Counted from the first letter of the stretch, positions 24,256 to 36,816 are shown. The stretch: 64,000 nucleotides of DNA from Scortum barcoo (GCA_023238725.1 CM041538.1:6113880-6177879), one strand, 5' to 3'. Notes: generated by a model not told the origin, from the sequence alone. Numbers and translations: made by a program.

Positions 24256-25113
24256 TAGAGGAGAGGGAGGGGAGGGAGGAAGGAGGAGGTGAGTGCGAGT
24301 GTGTGCGCTGAGGTTGGGATGTGTGTCACGGGGCCAGTACAATACCCCGAGACTCCGGCTTTTTGTCCCTGTCCACACATTAGCAACACACCCTGTCCCA
24401 CTGCTTTTCATTTACATTAGTGCCTGGATGGGCGAGCGACGAGGACACAGATACAGAGAGAAAGAGAGAGAGAGAGAGAGTGAGGTTTTCCATTAAAGAA
24501 TTGGTCCGACAGCAGATGCTGGCATTGTTTGGGCTCGGGAGCCCAGAAATATTTGGTATTGGGGCTGATGATGTGAACATCGGTGAAGTCATCTAGTCTT
24601 CCACGTCAGAGCTAATAGGTGTAAAGCTGTTATGAAGATTGGATTTTATGGTTGTCTGTGTGTGAGAGAGATCGAGCAGAGAGATTTTTTGGGGGGTACT
24701 TTTCTAAATGATTGAAGTATCCAGCCCAAAAGGCTGCAATTTCATCAAAGTCTGAAACCCTTAAATTGTACTAAAAGAAAAGCCAAAGAGCAATTTCAGT
24801 CTGTGTGGATCAGAATCAGTACATGTATCAGTTGTGGTAATGTAGAGATGTTGATGAATGAATCTGTCAGTGCATATATGGACTCCCACACAAAACTTAC
24901 ATATAATATCAAAAAAGGATAAATAGGAAACAGTCTGAGCGTCTGTCCTTCTACATGCAGTTAACCGAATTAACACACATATTAAACTTCACAATGAATT
25001 TAAAGGTGTAAAGTCCTGTAATGTTCCATATTTGAATCTGTGTGTTCAGGGCAGGTTTCAGTGGTGAATAATCCAGCAACTGGTTCATACACTGTATGAC
25101 AGAATAATGAGCT

Positions 25114-25156
<43 letters not shown>

Positions 25157-25580
25157 GTGTGTGTGTGTGTGTGTTAACATGATCAACCGTGGCAGCGTGT
25201 GATTTTGATTCTATTAGATGGTGTGTGTATCACAGAGCGACATGGCAGCGCTAAATGCAGCAGATGTTAACCGTAGGAGGCTAAAACATGACAGCTTGGA
25301 GCTCTTTGGTAGAAGGCACACACACACGCACACACACTCACACTCTTTCACATTCACACGTGGTGATAATCACTGGAATGCTCTTGTGATATAACACAAG
25401 CAAACACAGCTCACAAGTATGTACATATTCTATTAATATGTACCCGCACATGCTTTCTCTCACACACATACACAAACACAGATTTATACAGCATAGACAG
25501 ATGTTGCCATCTGTTGCTTGTGCCTCAAGATGCGTTTGAAGATCGCAAACTAAGAGCAGCAGTACAACAATAATAAATAA
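24256..25580. other. Intergenic with GA and GT/GA/GT repeats
   Basis: GA-rich at 24456-24482. At 25114-25174 a GT run passes into a GA run and back to GT. CA-rich at 25318-25345. No gene seen. Confidence 0.6.
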
Positions 25581-25584
25581 ATAG

Positions 25585-25645
25585 TTAATACTACAGGACT
25601 TTTACTTGGAAAGGAGTATCTTTATTTAAGTAAAAGTACAGAAGG
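25585..25645 (-). repeat. Fragment of teleost interspersed repeat
   Basis: CAGGACTTTTACTTGGAAAGGAGTATC...ATTTAAGTAAAAGTACAGAAGGAG matches, in reverse, the GTGGTGGAAGAAGTA-type family. It runs directly into the SINE-like sequence that follows. Confidence 0.5.
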
Positions 25646-25810
25646 AGCTTCCTGGTAGCTCATCAGGTGAAATGTGTACCATTGAGGCTCATGCTTCTTC
25701 TTTATGCTCTTCTACACTCTCTCTCTCTCCAAACCTCTCCTGTCTCATTGCAGCTGTCACTCTCAAAAAATAATGGTAAAATGGCCAAAAGTAAAAAGTA
25801 TCAAAGTACG
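25646..25810 (+). mobile_element. Degraded tRNA-derived SINE-like repeat
   Basis: TTCCTGGTAGCTCATCAGGTGAA...GTGTACCATTGAGGCTCATG resembles the tRNA-type head of a common teleost SINE, and the CT-rich body followed by CTCTCATTGCAGCTGTCACTC...AAAAAATAATGG...AAATGGCCAAAAGT resembles its tail. Diverged, and no transcription is implied. The ORF 25667-25969 crosses it by chance. Confidence 0.45.
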
Positions 25811-28020
25811 AGAACTTGGTCTCCAAAATATTTATGTTTTAACATAACAGCAGATGTTTGGACTTGTCATAGGAGAAATTACACAGATATTACTACTGAC
25901 ATTATTGATGGCTCTGTTCATTTCCCAGTAAGTTATGACTGTGTGACATGCACAATACCAGGATCCTAAAACTGAAGCAGCTAATTGGAATTCAGCCATC
26001 ACATTTTTTTTTTTTTTTAATTTACACCTGTGCTTTTACTGTGACATGTCAACATGTCTGCTGGGGAAAAGGCACATAAAAAGAGCTTGAGTAACTCTTG
26101 TAAATAACAGAATCTAATTGCTGTTTTCTACTGAACATGTATTTATATTTTATTTATTTTATTAAATTAAAATTTCTCCCTCGTGTTTGTCAGCCACCCT
26201 TTTAATTTTTCTCTTTTGTGTTTCCCGGCTGGTGGAGGCCTATAATGGACAGTGGTAGTAACGTCTGCAGTAATAGAAGTGAAAGCATGTCCTACGATGT
26301 CATTACATGCGGGGAAAAAAATCTTTTTACCTTTCACCTTTAATTGCATCTTTCTTGTTGGTGAAATATGTTTACGGCCTCTTCCTACTGATAACCCTAT
26401 TTTAAAGTCACATGCTCTTACAGCTTTTGTAATGCAGTCATGACATCATGCCTCAGGGTAAATATTCTTATTGGGTCGCTGAAATGTGAAATGTCACACT
26501 TCCTTTACTTTTCACACATATGCATGCACACACACTGCCCTCACACACATGCACACACACACGCACGCACACACAGTTATGCAAACAGCCTTGATTTATT
26601 TTCCCGTGGACCTCAATGCATTTCTGCGTCCTTTATGAGCTGGTTGTGAAATTCAACAGACACTGTTTAAATAGGATGGAGACTAGTGTGTGTGCATATG
26701 TGTGTGTGTGTGTGTGTGTGTTTCAGGAAGGGCTCAGGCTCTGTGGTCAGATCAAGTCGTGACTTAACACACCCTGAACACACACACACACACACACACA
26801 TTATCAGAGAGGTGTGAGGTTTCTCAGCCTGAAGATAAACACTGAACATTTATGACTACTTCACTTTACAGCTTGTTGACTCTGTGATTCTCACTGTCAG
26901 ACATTCTGTCGGCCTGCTGGAGACACTGTAGGATGAAATAACTTTGTGTGTGTGTGAGTGTGAACGAGTGTGAGCGCACGCAGCCGGGTGTTGCAAAAAA
27001 CAAGCATTCCCACTTAATCAGTAACTTCGTGTGTGTAGGAGTTTTGTGTTTTGCTGAAGTGTATTGTGTCATTAAAATAAAAAGTTGTCATTTCTTTTTA
27101 ATAACAGGGGTGTTGGCGTTGTCTCAGTCAGCACACCTGAAGGTTTACCAAAACATCATCATCTGGCATTGTCATAAAAGACAGATTAATGGGCTCTATT
27201 GTTGTTGTGTGTCACACTTATAAAATGCTGTCCAGTTCCATGAAGGAAATGTGAGCCTCTGCCAGTAAAAGTCCAGTGTGAGCTCAGATATTCAGCACAT
27301 TTATGTAAATAAAGCCCATAAGGAGTGCTGGCCTTTCAGTAGAAGTATCCTTGATCTATATGATGTACATAAAACATAAATAAAAGAGTTTATTAGTAGT
27401 AGCTAGCTTACCATACATGCAGTTTATTTAGTACAAAATATCTATCTATTTTTCTGGCCTAAAGATATTCTTTACTGCACAGTCAGTGGAGTCTCCCAGT
27501 GAATTCTTGAGGGAATTCCTTTTCCCTGTTGAACTTTTATAAACCAGTCACTAAATAGACGATGACAAGGTGGAACCGAGCAAGTCCTCAAATGTTATGT
27601 GTATGTAAGGAGTGTAAGTTTCTCAAGGTGATGTCCTGCAGTGAATGTGACACCATACTGTGACAGTAAACAGACAGCTAAGGCTTATATGTGACTGGTT
27701 GGAAAAGGTGATGTGTATTTAGAGCATGTCAGAGGGCAGTGCAAGCCTCCAGATTATGTTTTTTTTACATTTTGTTTGGTCCTCTGCAGTTTCCTTCATC
27801 TTTTTCTTTTGGCGTTTTTGCTGTGTCACATTTTACTGCTGCTAAGCAGTGTGACGTGAAGATGACCGCAGAAATCACAGTGATGGTGAAAGTAAAGTGA
27901 GCTCAGAGGAGAAAGAATGCAATGAACTCAACCGCTGGATGAAATAATCCTGATTATATTTCAGGATCAGACCACCAATCCTTAGAACTGAAACTTCTCT
28001 TTGTTGCAGCCTTCTATGTA
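25811..28020. other. AT-rich intergenic with CA/GT repeats
   Basis: CA at 26520-26574 (interrupted), GT at 26698-26721 and CA at 26780-26801; the last two are opposite-sense repeats 60 bp apart. No gene or clear regulatory block. Confidence 0.6.
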
Positions 28021-28023
28021 TGT

Positions 28024-28026
<3 letters not shown>

Positions 28027-28112
<86 letters not shown>
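28027..28112. repeat. (GT)n microsatellite, about 43 units
   Basis: Two long GT runs separated only by GTATGTGTAT. A 60-residue ORF inside it is an artefact. Confidence 0.95.
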
Positions 28113-28115
<3 letters not shown>

Positions 28116-28254
28116 AAGTAAAAGCCAGGGGAATGTCCTGGTCTGTTACCAAAGTACTGCCATTCCCTCGCTAACCGTCCAAGTCAACCACAGAGGTCTG
28201 AACCTGCCATGATCATCCCTAGACCTGGATAAACATCAAAATCCTCTCCTCGCC

Positions 28255-28320
28255 TCAGTCCCGGCTAATCAGATGCCAGGCTCAGTCACTTTGTCAGAAG
28301 ACAAGCCAACATACTCTCAG
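28255..28320. promoter_or_regulatory. Third copy of the CTAATCAGATGCCAG motif
   Basis: CTAATCAGATGCCAGGCTC at 28265-28283 is identical over 19 bp to 15471-15489, while the flanks are unrelated. TAATC and the E-box CAGATG overlap in it. Confidence 0.45.
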
Positions 28321-28619
28321 TGTGGACCACTGCTATCTGTGTGTGTTTCTGCCAAGCTTAAATCTTCTTGCTTCTCCTGTTGCCTCGGTGCCTCTTTACC
28401 CCGGTGACCATGGCTTATATTCTCCCCGACACACATTCAAACCAGTGAGCACCACCACCGATGTGTGTATTTGTTCTACTCCACCACTGAAGCTAACAAC
28501 ATCAGGCACTTGAAAGTTGTTTTTTTTTTTTGACATTTTGCCAGAGTGCTGTCTTTGAATCAGGTTTCCAGTAGTGTAAGTGAGCATTCTGGCTGAAAAT
28601 AACACCGTAATTTATCAAT

Positions 28620-28990
28620 ATGGGCATGTTTCTACAGCTACTGGTCAGAGGATGTCATTCAAAGCGGTCCCCTTTGAGTAATATATTGAAGTGTTTGGAA
28701 GCTATTAGATGCCGAAACCCAGCACAGCCTTTTATAACAGTACGAGACAGGGTTATACAACTTTTGCAAGGTTATCGTGCTGACAATCATTTTTATCCTG
28801 CGTCTGGACAGCCGCAAGGTAATCAGCAGGCTCCATTCATGTCATTGCGTAATTTACCAGGAATGTGAGCTTCTGTGCATTTGATCAGTGCGCTGCGTTG
28901 CCATGACACTACACGTGGATTGCAGCAAAAGCTGAGTGGTAATCACTGTCCGAACACAGCCTTGTAGTTGCAGCAATGGCCAAAGGTGGC
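28620..28990. promoter_or_regulatory. Candidate conserved noncoding element
   Basis: Unique ~370-bp block with no simple sequence: CATTCAAAGCGG, CCTTTGAGTAATATATTGAAG, GAAGCTATTAGATGCCG, GACAATCATTTTTATCC, GGTAATCAGCAGG, GCGTAATTTACC and GTGGTAATCACTG. The ORF 28620-28868 spans it but has no recognised domain. Confidence 0.4.
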
Positions 28991-29755
28991 ACTTTTCTTG
29001 AATAAAAGAATAATCTATGTGCTTGAAGAGAAACCTTTGGCCTTACCATTATAAATACACTTTCAAATCTACTGAACTTTATTTAAACCTGCATAACAAA
29101 TCTACCTCCACGATCATTTGTATGGCAGCATAAACAAGCTATAAAAACAAGGCCAACGCATTACCACTTACCACAAGTTGATGTGTGAAATGTGTCAGCC
29201 AATACTTGCCTCTTTAGACATCCAGCAGATACAGAGCAACACTGGCATTCATTTTCATCTGATCTGGTAAATGTAAGCCAAATATTCACTGTTGATTTGG
29301 CTCTGTTTTTGGTCTCCACTAACTCACAACTTCACATACAAGTAGTCTTGTGATCCATTGTTCATATGACCACACTGATTATGGTCGAAAATGTAGTTAG
29401 GGTTCCAAATTTTCCAAAGATTCAGATTGCAGAGAATTTATTGAGACATCATAAGAATTTCAATCTGACACCTTGGATTTGTATTTTTCAATCAAAACAA
29501 CCTCAATAGCTTCAATTAAGTGTGTAAACAAACATGATAAAGACCATAAATGGGAAAATGTACAAAAATGCACTTTCTCTAACTTTGAAGCTACTTAAAA
29601 GGAAATTTAAGGGCAACTCTTGACTTCAAGTGGCTCAGTGTGAGGGATAAGAAGTTGAGAAATAAATGTCACCAGTCCCTGTCCTCACATGTATAGTAAC
29701 ACAAACACATGTGCATGTATCTGTGCGTGTGCAGGCGTGTGTGAAGGTATCATCC
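28991..29755. other. AT-rich intergenic, nothing identified
   Basis: No repeat or gene recognised apart from a GTGTGC-rich stretch near 29701-29745. Confidence 0.5.
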
Positions 29756-29970
29756 CGGCTCGGTAGCAGCTAGCTTGCGGCTAAATGACTCTCCACACTT
29801 CATTAGCGGCGATGAGGTGAGCTGCTCATCTCCTCATTGTTAGCTAGCGCTAAGCTGCAGTAATCCCAAACAAAGAGCCGGGGCCTCGCAGCAGCCTGCG
29901 TGGATTAGACCGCTTTCTATAAAACATCCGAGAGAGGCTCATTCTCATTCAAATTGGCCTGTAAACAAAA
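29756..29970. promoter_or_regulatory. Candidate conserved noncoding element
   Basis: Contains CTTCATTAGCGGCGATG, TCCTCATTGTTAGCTAGCGCTAAGC, GCAGTAATCCCAAACAAAGAG (SOX-like ACAAAG), GTGGATTAGACCG and CAAATTGGCCTGTAAACAAAAC (FOX-like). Confidence 0.4.
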
Positions 29971-31019
29971 CCAGCGGTGGCCGGGAGAGAGATGAGAGAG
30001 GAGAGAGGGGAGAGATGAGTGTATGATGGAGTGAGTGTGAAACATCTTGTACGTACACATGTGTAATATAGCTGCAGTTTGTGTGTCTGACGTGTGTGTC
30101 GAGGCCTGTGGATATGGCTGAGAGTGGGTTTTAACACTGGGCAGAAGCTCCAGAATCAAAGAGTGTGTGAAAGGAAGGCAACAAAAAGAAGGATATGGAG
30201 TTTGAATCATTGAATTTAAAATGACAAAAAAACAAGCTCATTTACTTCGGGTATATAGCCATGCACATCATTTTGTTTTATTCCAGGTTTTTAGATGTCT
30301 GTCTGCCTCTGGCGCCACCCCAATACAATGGATTGTCAAGTTTGATGCTTAAAGCTTCACAAAATTATTTTGTGTGTGCAGGAAAATAAAATAATGTATT
30401 CCGTAGATTTTTACATTGGGTGTCATGTAAAGGATTTATTTTTAAATAATTTAATCTCTAATAGACTTGCTGGGAAGGTACAGGAATTCAACTTTTTGTC
30501 TCTCAAAATTATTTAAAAAATTAATCAGCAGCATTTTTCCCATCACTCTTGACAATCCAGACACTGTCAGCAGTTTTTATTGGGACTGTTTATTCTGTTA
30601 AAAGTAGCTTCAGTGAAAACCATTAGTGAGATGTGGGAATTATCCAGAGCAGTTGCGTTTCAGCTGTGTTTCCACTGGAGTCACATTTAAATAGTTTTTT
30701 CACAGCAGGGATCTGGGATAGTCAAAGCAGGAAATAGCACAAATGGAACCAAGAACTGTATTGATTCATCTGTTTCAGCAATTGCGATTGCAATGCAGCA
30801 ATTAATTACCTTCCAGCAACTGACCATTTAAGAATTTATTTTAAGTTATTTTATAACTTTTGTAGTGTGAATCTGCTTTAGTGTATTTGCACATTGTCAA
30901 GCGATCATTTGATTCTTCTTCTGGTGTCACAGATGGTTGTAAATCCAGATGTTTTTCATTTCTCGCCCTCCTCGATGTGGGGGATGCAGCCTCTCGCTGC
31001 AGGCTCTGCAGCACATTTT
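29971..31019. other. Intergenic, nothing identified
   Basis: GA-rich at 29985-30016, then AT-rich unique sequence without supported features. Confidence 0.5.
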
Positions 31020-31460
31020 TAAAAGTCACTCAGACACCGAGAGTTGCCTTTTGAGTCAGTTCGCTAATCCGACTTGATCATTAATAACCATCAATCAGCT
31101 CCGTGAAGAAGCTATTTTAGAGCGGGTCTTCCTCATCTGGCTGATCTTATGTCTCGATTAGATGGTTTGACTTAATTCTGCACTGAATTGCCACCAAGCA
31201 CATTAGCCATCAATCACATTTTCTGATGCTCGTCAACTTTAAAAGTAATTGGTCATTATTGGGTTTTAATCATTATTAGCTGTCAGTCAAATGAACTGGG
31301 TTAGCTGTGATATGATGATCAGGATTCCATGTGTCATCTAGTATTTGATCAATCCAGTGATGATAACCATTGTAACTTGTTGATTTATAATGTCAGTCCT
31401 GTAGTTTAGCCATTAGTAACCATCAGTCAACGATTGTGGTTTGGTTGTCATCAAGTGGTT
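31020..31460. promoter_or_regulatory. Candidate regulatory block rich in PBX/HOX- and MEIS-type sites
   Basis: ATCAATCA at 31090-31097 and 31209-31216 (reverse complement TGATTGAT, the classical PBX-HOX site), TTTGATCAATCCAG near 31344, ACCATCAGTCAACG near 31409, plus TTAATAACC, AAAGTAATTGGTCATTATTG and AATCATTATTAGCTGTCAGTC. Repeated CCATCA/CCATTA words make it look internally repetitive. Confidence 0.4.
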
Positions 31461-32689
31461 CTTAAATGGTGCAAGTTAGCCAGTGATCAAGAATTTAAAT
31501 TTTATAAATACTATCCATAAAGACTTTTCATCATTTTGATAATCTCCATCAGTAGTGGAGACCTGATTTCACATTTGATCTTAAATCCAAACTTCTGTCC
31601 ACTAAATGTTTCTATTTGTGAGTCATTACAGATCTTTAACTGGTTCTTTAATCGGTACGTGTATGGCAGCACACAGAAAACACTACACAAATATGAGTTT
31701 TTCTGATGAAATATTGGATATTGTATTTTCTTGATGTAATTTGCCTGTCACCTGTTTCTTTAACTGGTTATTGTAAGTCAGTACGTCTCTACACATGTGG
31801 GCGATGCTTGCTCAATCAAAACCATACAAGGAGGCTGATATTGCTCGCGAGGCGCTCTGATGAAGGATTGTTTGGTGAAATGCATCAGACTAATAGAAAA
31901 TACAAATCTCAAACTACAGCAAGAATATTGACAGATCTTTTGTGCTTTTGTGGTGCTGCCTTCAGATGTCGTGCTCCTGCTCAGCTGCAGCTGTATATAA
32001 AACTGCTGTGATTAACCTGAGTGTGGTTTGTCTGCAGCGTTTGCCTCGCCTGTCTGACCTCAGTTTTTACAGCCTGCGCAGCTTTGTTTAGCTGCTGTCT
32101 TTGACCAAACACAGGACAAGATTCTCATGATTATCCACTCCTTAAAGGAGCCAATAGAGGAGATGAGGGAGATAAAAATGATAATATTTTAGTTAATCAA
32201 AAGCATCATTCTGATTTCACAATTCAAGATCTATCTGCTATATAAGAATATTTCATAAACACAAACAGGAATAAAAAAACAAAATGGCCGTTTGGAAACA
32301 AAATACTTTCCAAATCTGGCTTACTCTTGCTGTTTTCTTCAACATTACCAACCCTCACTCTAACACTGACATTCAACCCAGAGCTCCAGGCTTGTTAAAC
32401 ACAGTCATCGGCTAACATGAACCATAACTGAAGAGCATGGTAGCAGCCAACAGAAACGTTGTGTGTCTGCTCTGTTTAAACTGTCTATGTTGCATTCTTC
32501 ATTAATGAGACGGCAGTGAAGTGTGTTGTTCTGTAAATATCTGACAGCTGTGTCTGCGTGTGTTTCTTCCTGCCCAGTTCCTGAACAAACAGCTACAGGA
32601 CTGACCAGCCGCCTCCCTCCTTGCGGTCAGCATTTTAGTATCTTTAAAGCTCTAATCCTCAACTTTACTGTGTCTGTCCTGCACTTTTC
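31461..32689. other. Intergenic, nothing identified
   Basis: Short domainless ORFs only (31706-32011, 32523-32786). Confidence 0.5.
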
Positions 32690-33250
32690 AGAGTCTGACC
32701 ATGTCCATACTACAGCAGATAAAACTGAAAATGCTGTTTACATATGGAAATTTATGTCCACACTAGCATTTTCAAGTCTTTTTTGAAAAGTTGCCCATCC
32801 ACGCCGAAACTTGTAAAGCAACATCAAAGCTTAGCATTACATCATCTGGTAGAGTTGGATGGCCAGGGTAAAAACATTCACTTTGTTCACCTACGGTTCT
32901 TCATGATCACGTATCCATATTTGGACTGACAACATCAGTAAACAGCTGCGTGATCGGATCACAGAGTCGATGTGACAGAAAGTTGGCCTCTGATTTTTTG
33001 CACGCTGTCTGTTCTGTCTGTACAGGGATACATGATTATTTATCTACAATACAACCGCACGCGAGACTGTCCTGTATATTTATCCATTATGTAGTGTTGT
33101 TCAGGCAACCAGCCATGAACTGATAACACGCTATACACACTATAATTAAAACAATATGCAGATATACAGTGTGTTGTGACATATATTATAGCAACATTTT
33201 GAAATTCTGTACTATTACTGCAGGTGATAATATCCTATATTCTGGATTTT
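32690..33250. repeat. Possible degraded interspersed repeat
   Basis: GAAAATGCTGTTTACATATGG, TGTCCACACTAGCATTTTCAAG, TTGCCCATCCACGCCGAAACTTG and CATTACATCATCTGGTAGAG resemble the 'TTTACATG...GTCCACAC...GTTTTC' wording of a repeat family seen in many fishes. Too diverged to class. Confidence 0.3.
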
Positions 33251-34043
33251 ATTAAATTAATGTTGTTGTGTCAAAAAGTCGACATTTTTTGACATGTTTC
33301 TCTATGTGTATTGACGTTGTTGTGACCAGGGGCTCTCAGTTGAAGTTAATTAGTTTGTGGAGCAACACGATAATGAAGGGATCAGCTAACTTTTCATTTT
33401 TCACAGTAAACCTAAGTCACAGGCTTCAGAAGACTTTGCAGATGCTTCGATGCTTTTACACAGACTTTATCTCACTACTGGTGACTGTAGCGAAAGAAAT
33501 GTGCTTACCATAACATAACAAAATATGCAAAACAGGGGATCTTCTGGAGATGTTTAATTCCCCGAATTGAGATTCATACGTGTCTGTCGATATATTGTTT
33601 AAAGATGATAAATGTCAGCATAGGAGGGAGTGGAGATGGCGGGGGAACATGGCCTGGAGAACAGACTTGAACTCCAGTATTGTTGTGAACCTTAACCTTG
33701 ACCCAGTATAAGCCTCACCACAGCCACGGGACAATGTTTCTCTTCCTCCTGAAGGGCAGGTAGAGCAGTAGTGAATGGGTGGATATTTGTGTGCTCATGT
33801 TTGCGCGTGTGACATGATTGACAGGTGGTTGGCCACGTCTCCTTCAACAGGGCCCCTCTTTTTCACTGATTACTGTGTCAGTGTGTCTGCATCACACACA
33901 CACACACACACACACACAGACAATACTGTGCAAATACACAAAGGGAGAAAAGCCCACTGTGGATCTCCCATCAGGCCGAGCTGTGAGAAAACACACAAAA
34001 CAGATGCAGCAAATGTGTCCACTCTCATGCATATGGAAATGCT

Positions 34044-34079
<36 letters not shown>

Positions 34080-35330
34080 GTGTGTGCATTAATGTGTGTG
34101 TATATGTCAATAGACAGATTCTATGTAAAACACATTAGCATTCAGTGATGATGATGGTCTTTCTAAAGGCTCTCATGGTGCCTCAGGTCTCTCTCTCTGT
34201 CTCTCTCTCTCTGTCCCCCCCCCATGTGGATGGGTTTATAATTAAAAGTGCTCCAGCTCTCTAATATGAGTGGTGTGTCTGTGATTTCGACTGTATGGCA
34301 CAGATCGATCTGATAAAGAGCCAAAGTCATATTTCTTTACAGCTAAGCCTATTCACACTCAGAGCACAGATCCTCTCTCTCTCTTTCTTTCTCTCTGCCT
34401 GTCTCCCTGTCATCCTCTCTCTCTCTGCTTTTATGTTAATCTCTCGGCCTTCAGTTCTTCCTGTAGCATCCATTCCTCTGCTTTTCCTCTCCTCTTTTTC
34501 ACTAAACCTGTCCATAACTGAGTGGTCCTCTCTGGTGTTTGCTGTGGCGTTTGTGTGCTGTGCCTGTCAACAACTCTGTGTCTTTAGATTATTCAGTGCA
34601 CAGACAGAGAGATTCCCTTATAAGCTCAGTGATTGGATATGTAGTGTGTGTATACAGATCTGTCCGTAGACGTCTCATTCTCTGTTGTTTGAAACTATTA
34701 AATGCATCATTTAGTGTGCAAGTGGATTTTTAGCCAGGAAAATGCTGCAATGTGTGTTTGGCAATTCAGCAAAATGTATTTATTAGAGTATTTTATTTAT
34801 TAGAATAAGGCAGATTATTTTCACATTATATTTTAAAATCAGCTGTCAGTATTGTTTGTGTTGAGACACTGAATAAGTGGAATAACTATGTTGTATTTTT
34901 AATTATAATTCATTTTTGCATTTACATAGAGAAGAACTGATTAGTTCAAAGAACTGTGTTTGCTCCTAAATTCAGGATTTTGATGAATCGTGTCAGGTGC
35001 CTGTGGCAAGGTGTGCTGTCCCATATGTCAGGGAAGAAATTTGCTATGGCCGAAACTGCACATGGACATGTAACAAATTGTTTCCTCTTTTTTTGTTGCA
35101 ATTCTTTTAGTCAGTGTACCGACATCTTTCCTCTGATAAGAACAGATTTAGTTAACAATCCCATCAATTGTCAGTCACAGATGTTTTTTAAGCTTCCCGT
35201 GTGATGGAGCCTGTTGTAAGATGCGAGGCCTTGTTCTTAATCCAGTGTGTGTGTGTGAGTTTGATCCATGTGATTGGTAAGAAGCTGGGGGATAATGGTT
35301 GCAGAAGGAAACTGATTCTGCGTGTGTTTA

Positions 35331-35366
<36 letters not shown>

Positions 35367-35599
35367 ACTCAATGAACTATGCCAGATGAGTTGAAATGGG
35401 ATTCTTTGCTCTCTCCTCCTCGCCTCTCCTGTCCTCCATTATTCCCCCCTTTATCCCCTCCATCCTCTCTGCCCTTCCCTCCTTCCCTCCATTCATTTCT
35501 CTCTCTCCTCCCTCGCCCCTCATCTAGTGGCCCTATCTTCTCCTGCTGCTGTCCCCTCCAATCTCACCCTCCACCCCTGTGATAGACAGGGTGTCCTCA
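33251..35599. other. Intergenic with CA, GT and CT repeats
   Basis: (CA)n 33893-33918, (GT)n 34047-34077, CT-rich 34188-34213 and 34374-34430, (GT)n 35333-35364, pyrimidine-rich 35408-35525. No gene or promoter seen. Confidence 0.65.
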
Positions 35600-36015
35600 C
35601 CTTGTAACGATCAGTGACATCCAATATGTTTGGCTTGGGATCATCCCCTGTGTGTCCATTGTGCTTTCTGTTAAACGCTTTATTGATTAGCCATGAGTTA
35701 ATTACAAATTACATCAACCGTGGGCAGGCTGTGGTGGCTCGTACATGGCTGCAGGATCCATCCTGGAGGGGCCGATACATGTTGGCTGCACACACCTGCA
35801 GGCATGCATCCTCAACCTTAGCAGGTTACCTTAAGTCTCCCTGATTTCCCCTCCCCTCCATTAACATCTGTGCATTTATGACATTTCACAGCGCCTTATC
35901 AACGCCTAAAGAGCGTGCAATATTTTTCCGGGCGATTGTAGTGAAAAGGGTAGAATTAGAAGCAGGAGGTTTCTGCAAGACACCGAGGGTGTGCGCCCTG
36001 AATACTTAATTCTAT
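35600..36015. promoter_or_regulatory. Candidate conserved noncoding element, about 5 kb upstream of sox2
   Basis: Unique block with AACGCTTTATTGATTAGCCATGAGTTAATTACAAATTAC (several homeodomain cores within 40 bp, 35674-35712), CACACACCTGCAGGC, CATTTATGACATTTCACAGCGCC and GTGCAATATTTTTCC. The ORF 35614-35844 has no domain. Confidence 0.45.
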
Positions 36016-36216
36016 CGAGCACAACTTGACTCACCCTATGCAAAATTATGAGACTGTGCCAAATCCACAGCAGACCTTTACAGGCTAATGTATTCTGGAT
36101 TTAAGCTCCATTGTAAAATCCATAACACGCCTGCACCTGACCTGCTCTGCTGCAGCCCCCAAAACAACCTCTCACCTCTGACTCCTGCACAAAGTTAAGA
36201 AATATAAATAATACTA

Positions 36217-36298
36217 TATTATTATTGATATTACTGATATTACTACTATTACTACTACTACTACGAATAATAATAATAATAATAATAATTATAATAAT
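36217..36298. repeat. Trinucleotide repeat (TAC)n/(AAT)n
   Basis: ATTACTACTACTACTAC passes into AATAATAATAAT. Generates poly-I/L/N ORFs on both strands that are artefacts. Confidence 0.9.
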
Positions 36299-36364
36299 CG
36301 TCACAACCTGCAACTGCTGGCACTTTTTCCAGTCTTTTTTCCTTTTCATGCCGTGTCAGTTTCT

Positions 36365-36680
36365 CTTTGACATTGCCGTGTACTTTGTGCAAAAGGAAAA
36401 AGGAGCGAAAAAAAAATCTTTATCAAATCCCCATTCTGAGGCTTTCAATAAGGCAGGCCATTACCTCACTGGCGCTTTTGTTCGGCCTATACAAGAGAGA
36501 ACAAAATGGTTATTCAGGAGGACGCTTTAGATTTTTATTGTGGGCTCGCTATTCACAAAGAGCACCGTTATTGTATTAAAAAGAACCATCTGTGGCAGAA
36601 ACAATGGCTTCAAATTATCTGTGAATACCCAGTGAACAAAATATAAAGCTTTTTCCTGCTCATTATGTGGGCTAAGCTAG
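36365..36680. promoter_or_regulatory. Candidate proximal sox2 enhancer with SOX-site cluster (N-2/SRR1-like position)
   Basis: Unique sequence about 4 kb upstream of the sox2 start carries at least five SOX-type sites in 140 bp: AACAAAAT (36500), ACAAAG (36555-36560), TTATTGT (36568-36574), ACAATGG (36601-36607) and AACAAA (36635-36640). AT-rich homeodomain-like cores lie between them. The mammalian/avian neural enhancer N-2 (SRR1) lies at a similar distance and is autoregulated by SOX and POU proteins. Assignment to N-2 is by position and motif content, not alignment. Confidence 0.5.
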
Positions 36681-36816
36681 GGGGTGGAAGATAGGAGAGG
36701 AGAGGCATAGACTTTGCTATAACTGACTTTTGTTGTTCTTGCTTGCATTCTTCTCCTTTTTAAATCGGCCCCCTTTTCACATTGTGTGTCGCCATAAACG
36801 GCTTTTCTTGTTGCAG

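Noticed and set aside
25646..25700. tRNA gene
   Set aside because: Resembles only the head of a tRNA-derived SINE; it cannot be folded by eye into a proper cloverleaf and continues into a SINE-type tail.
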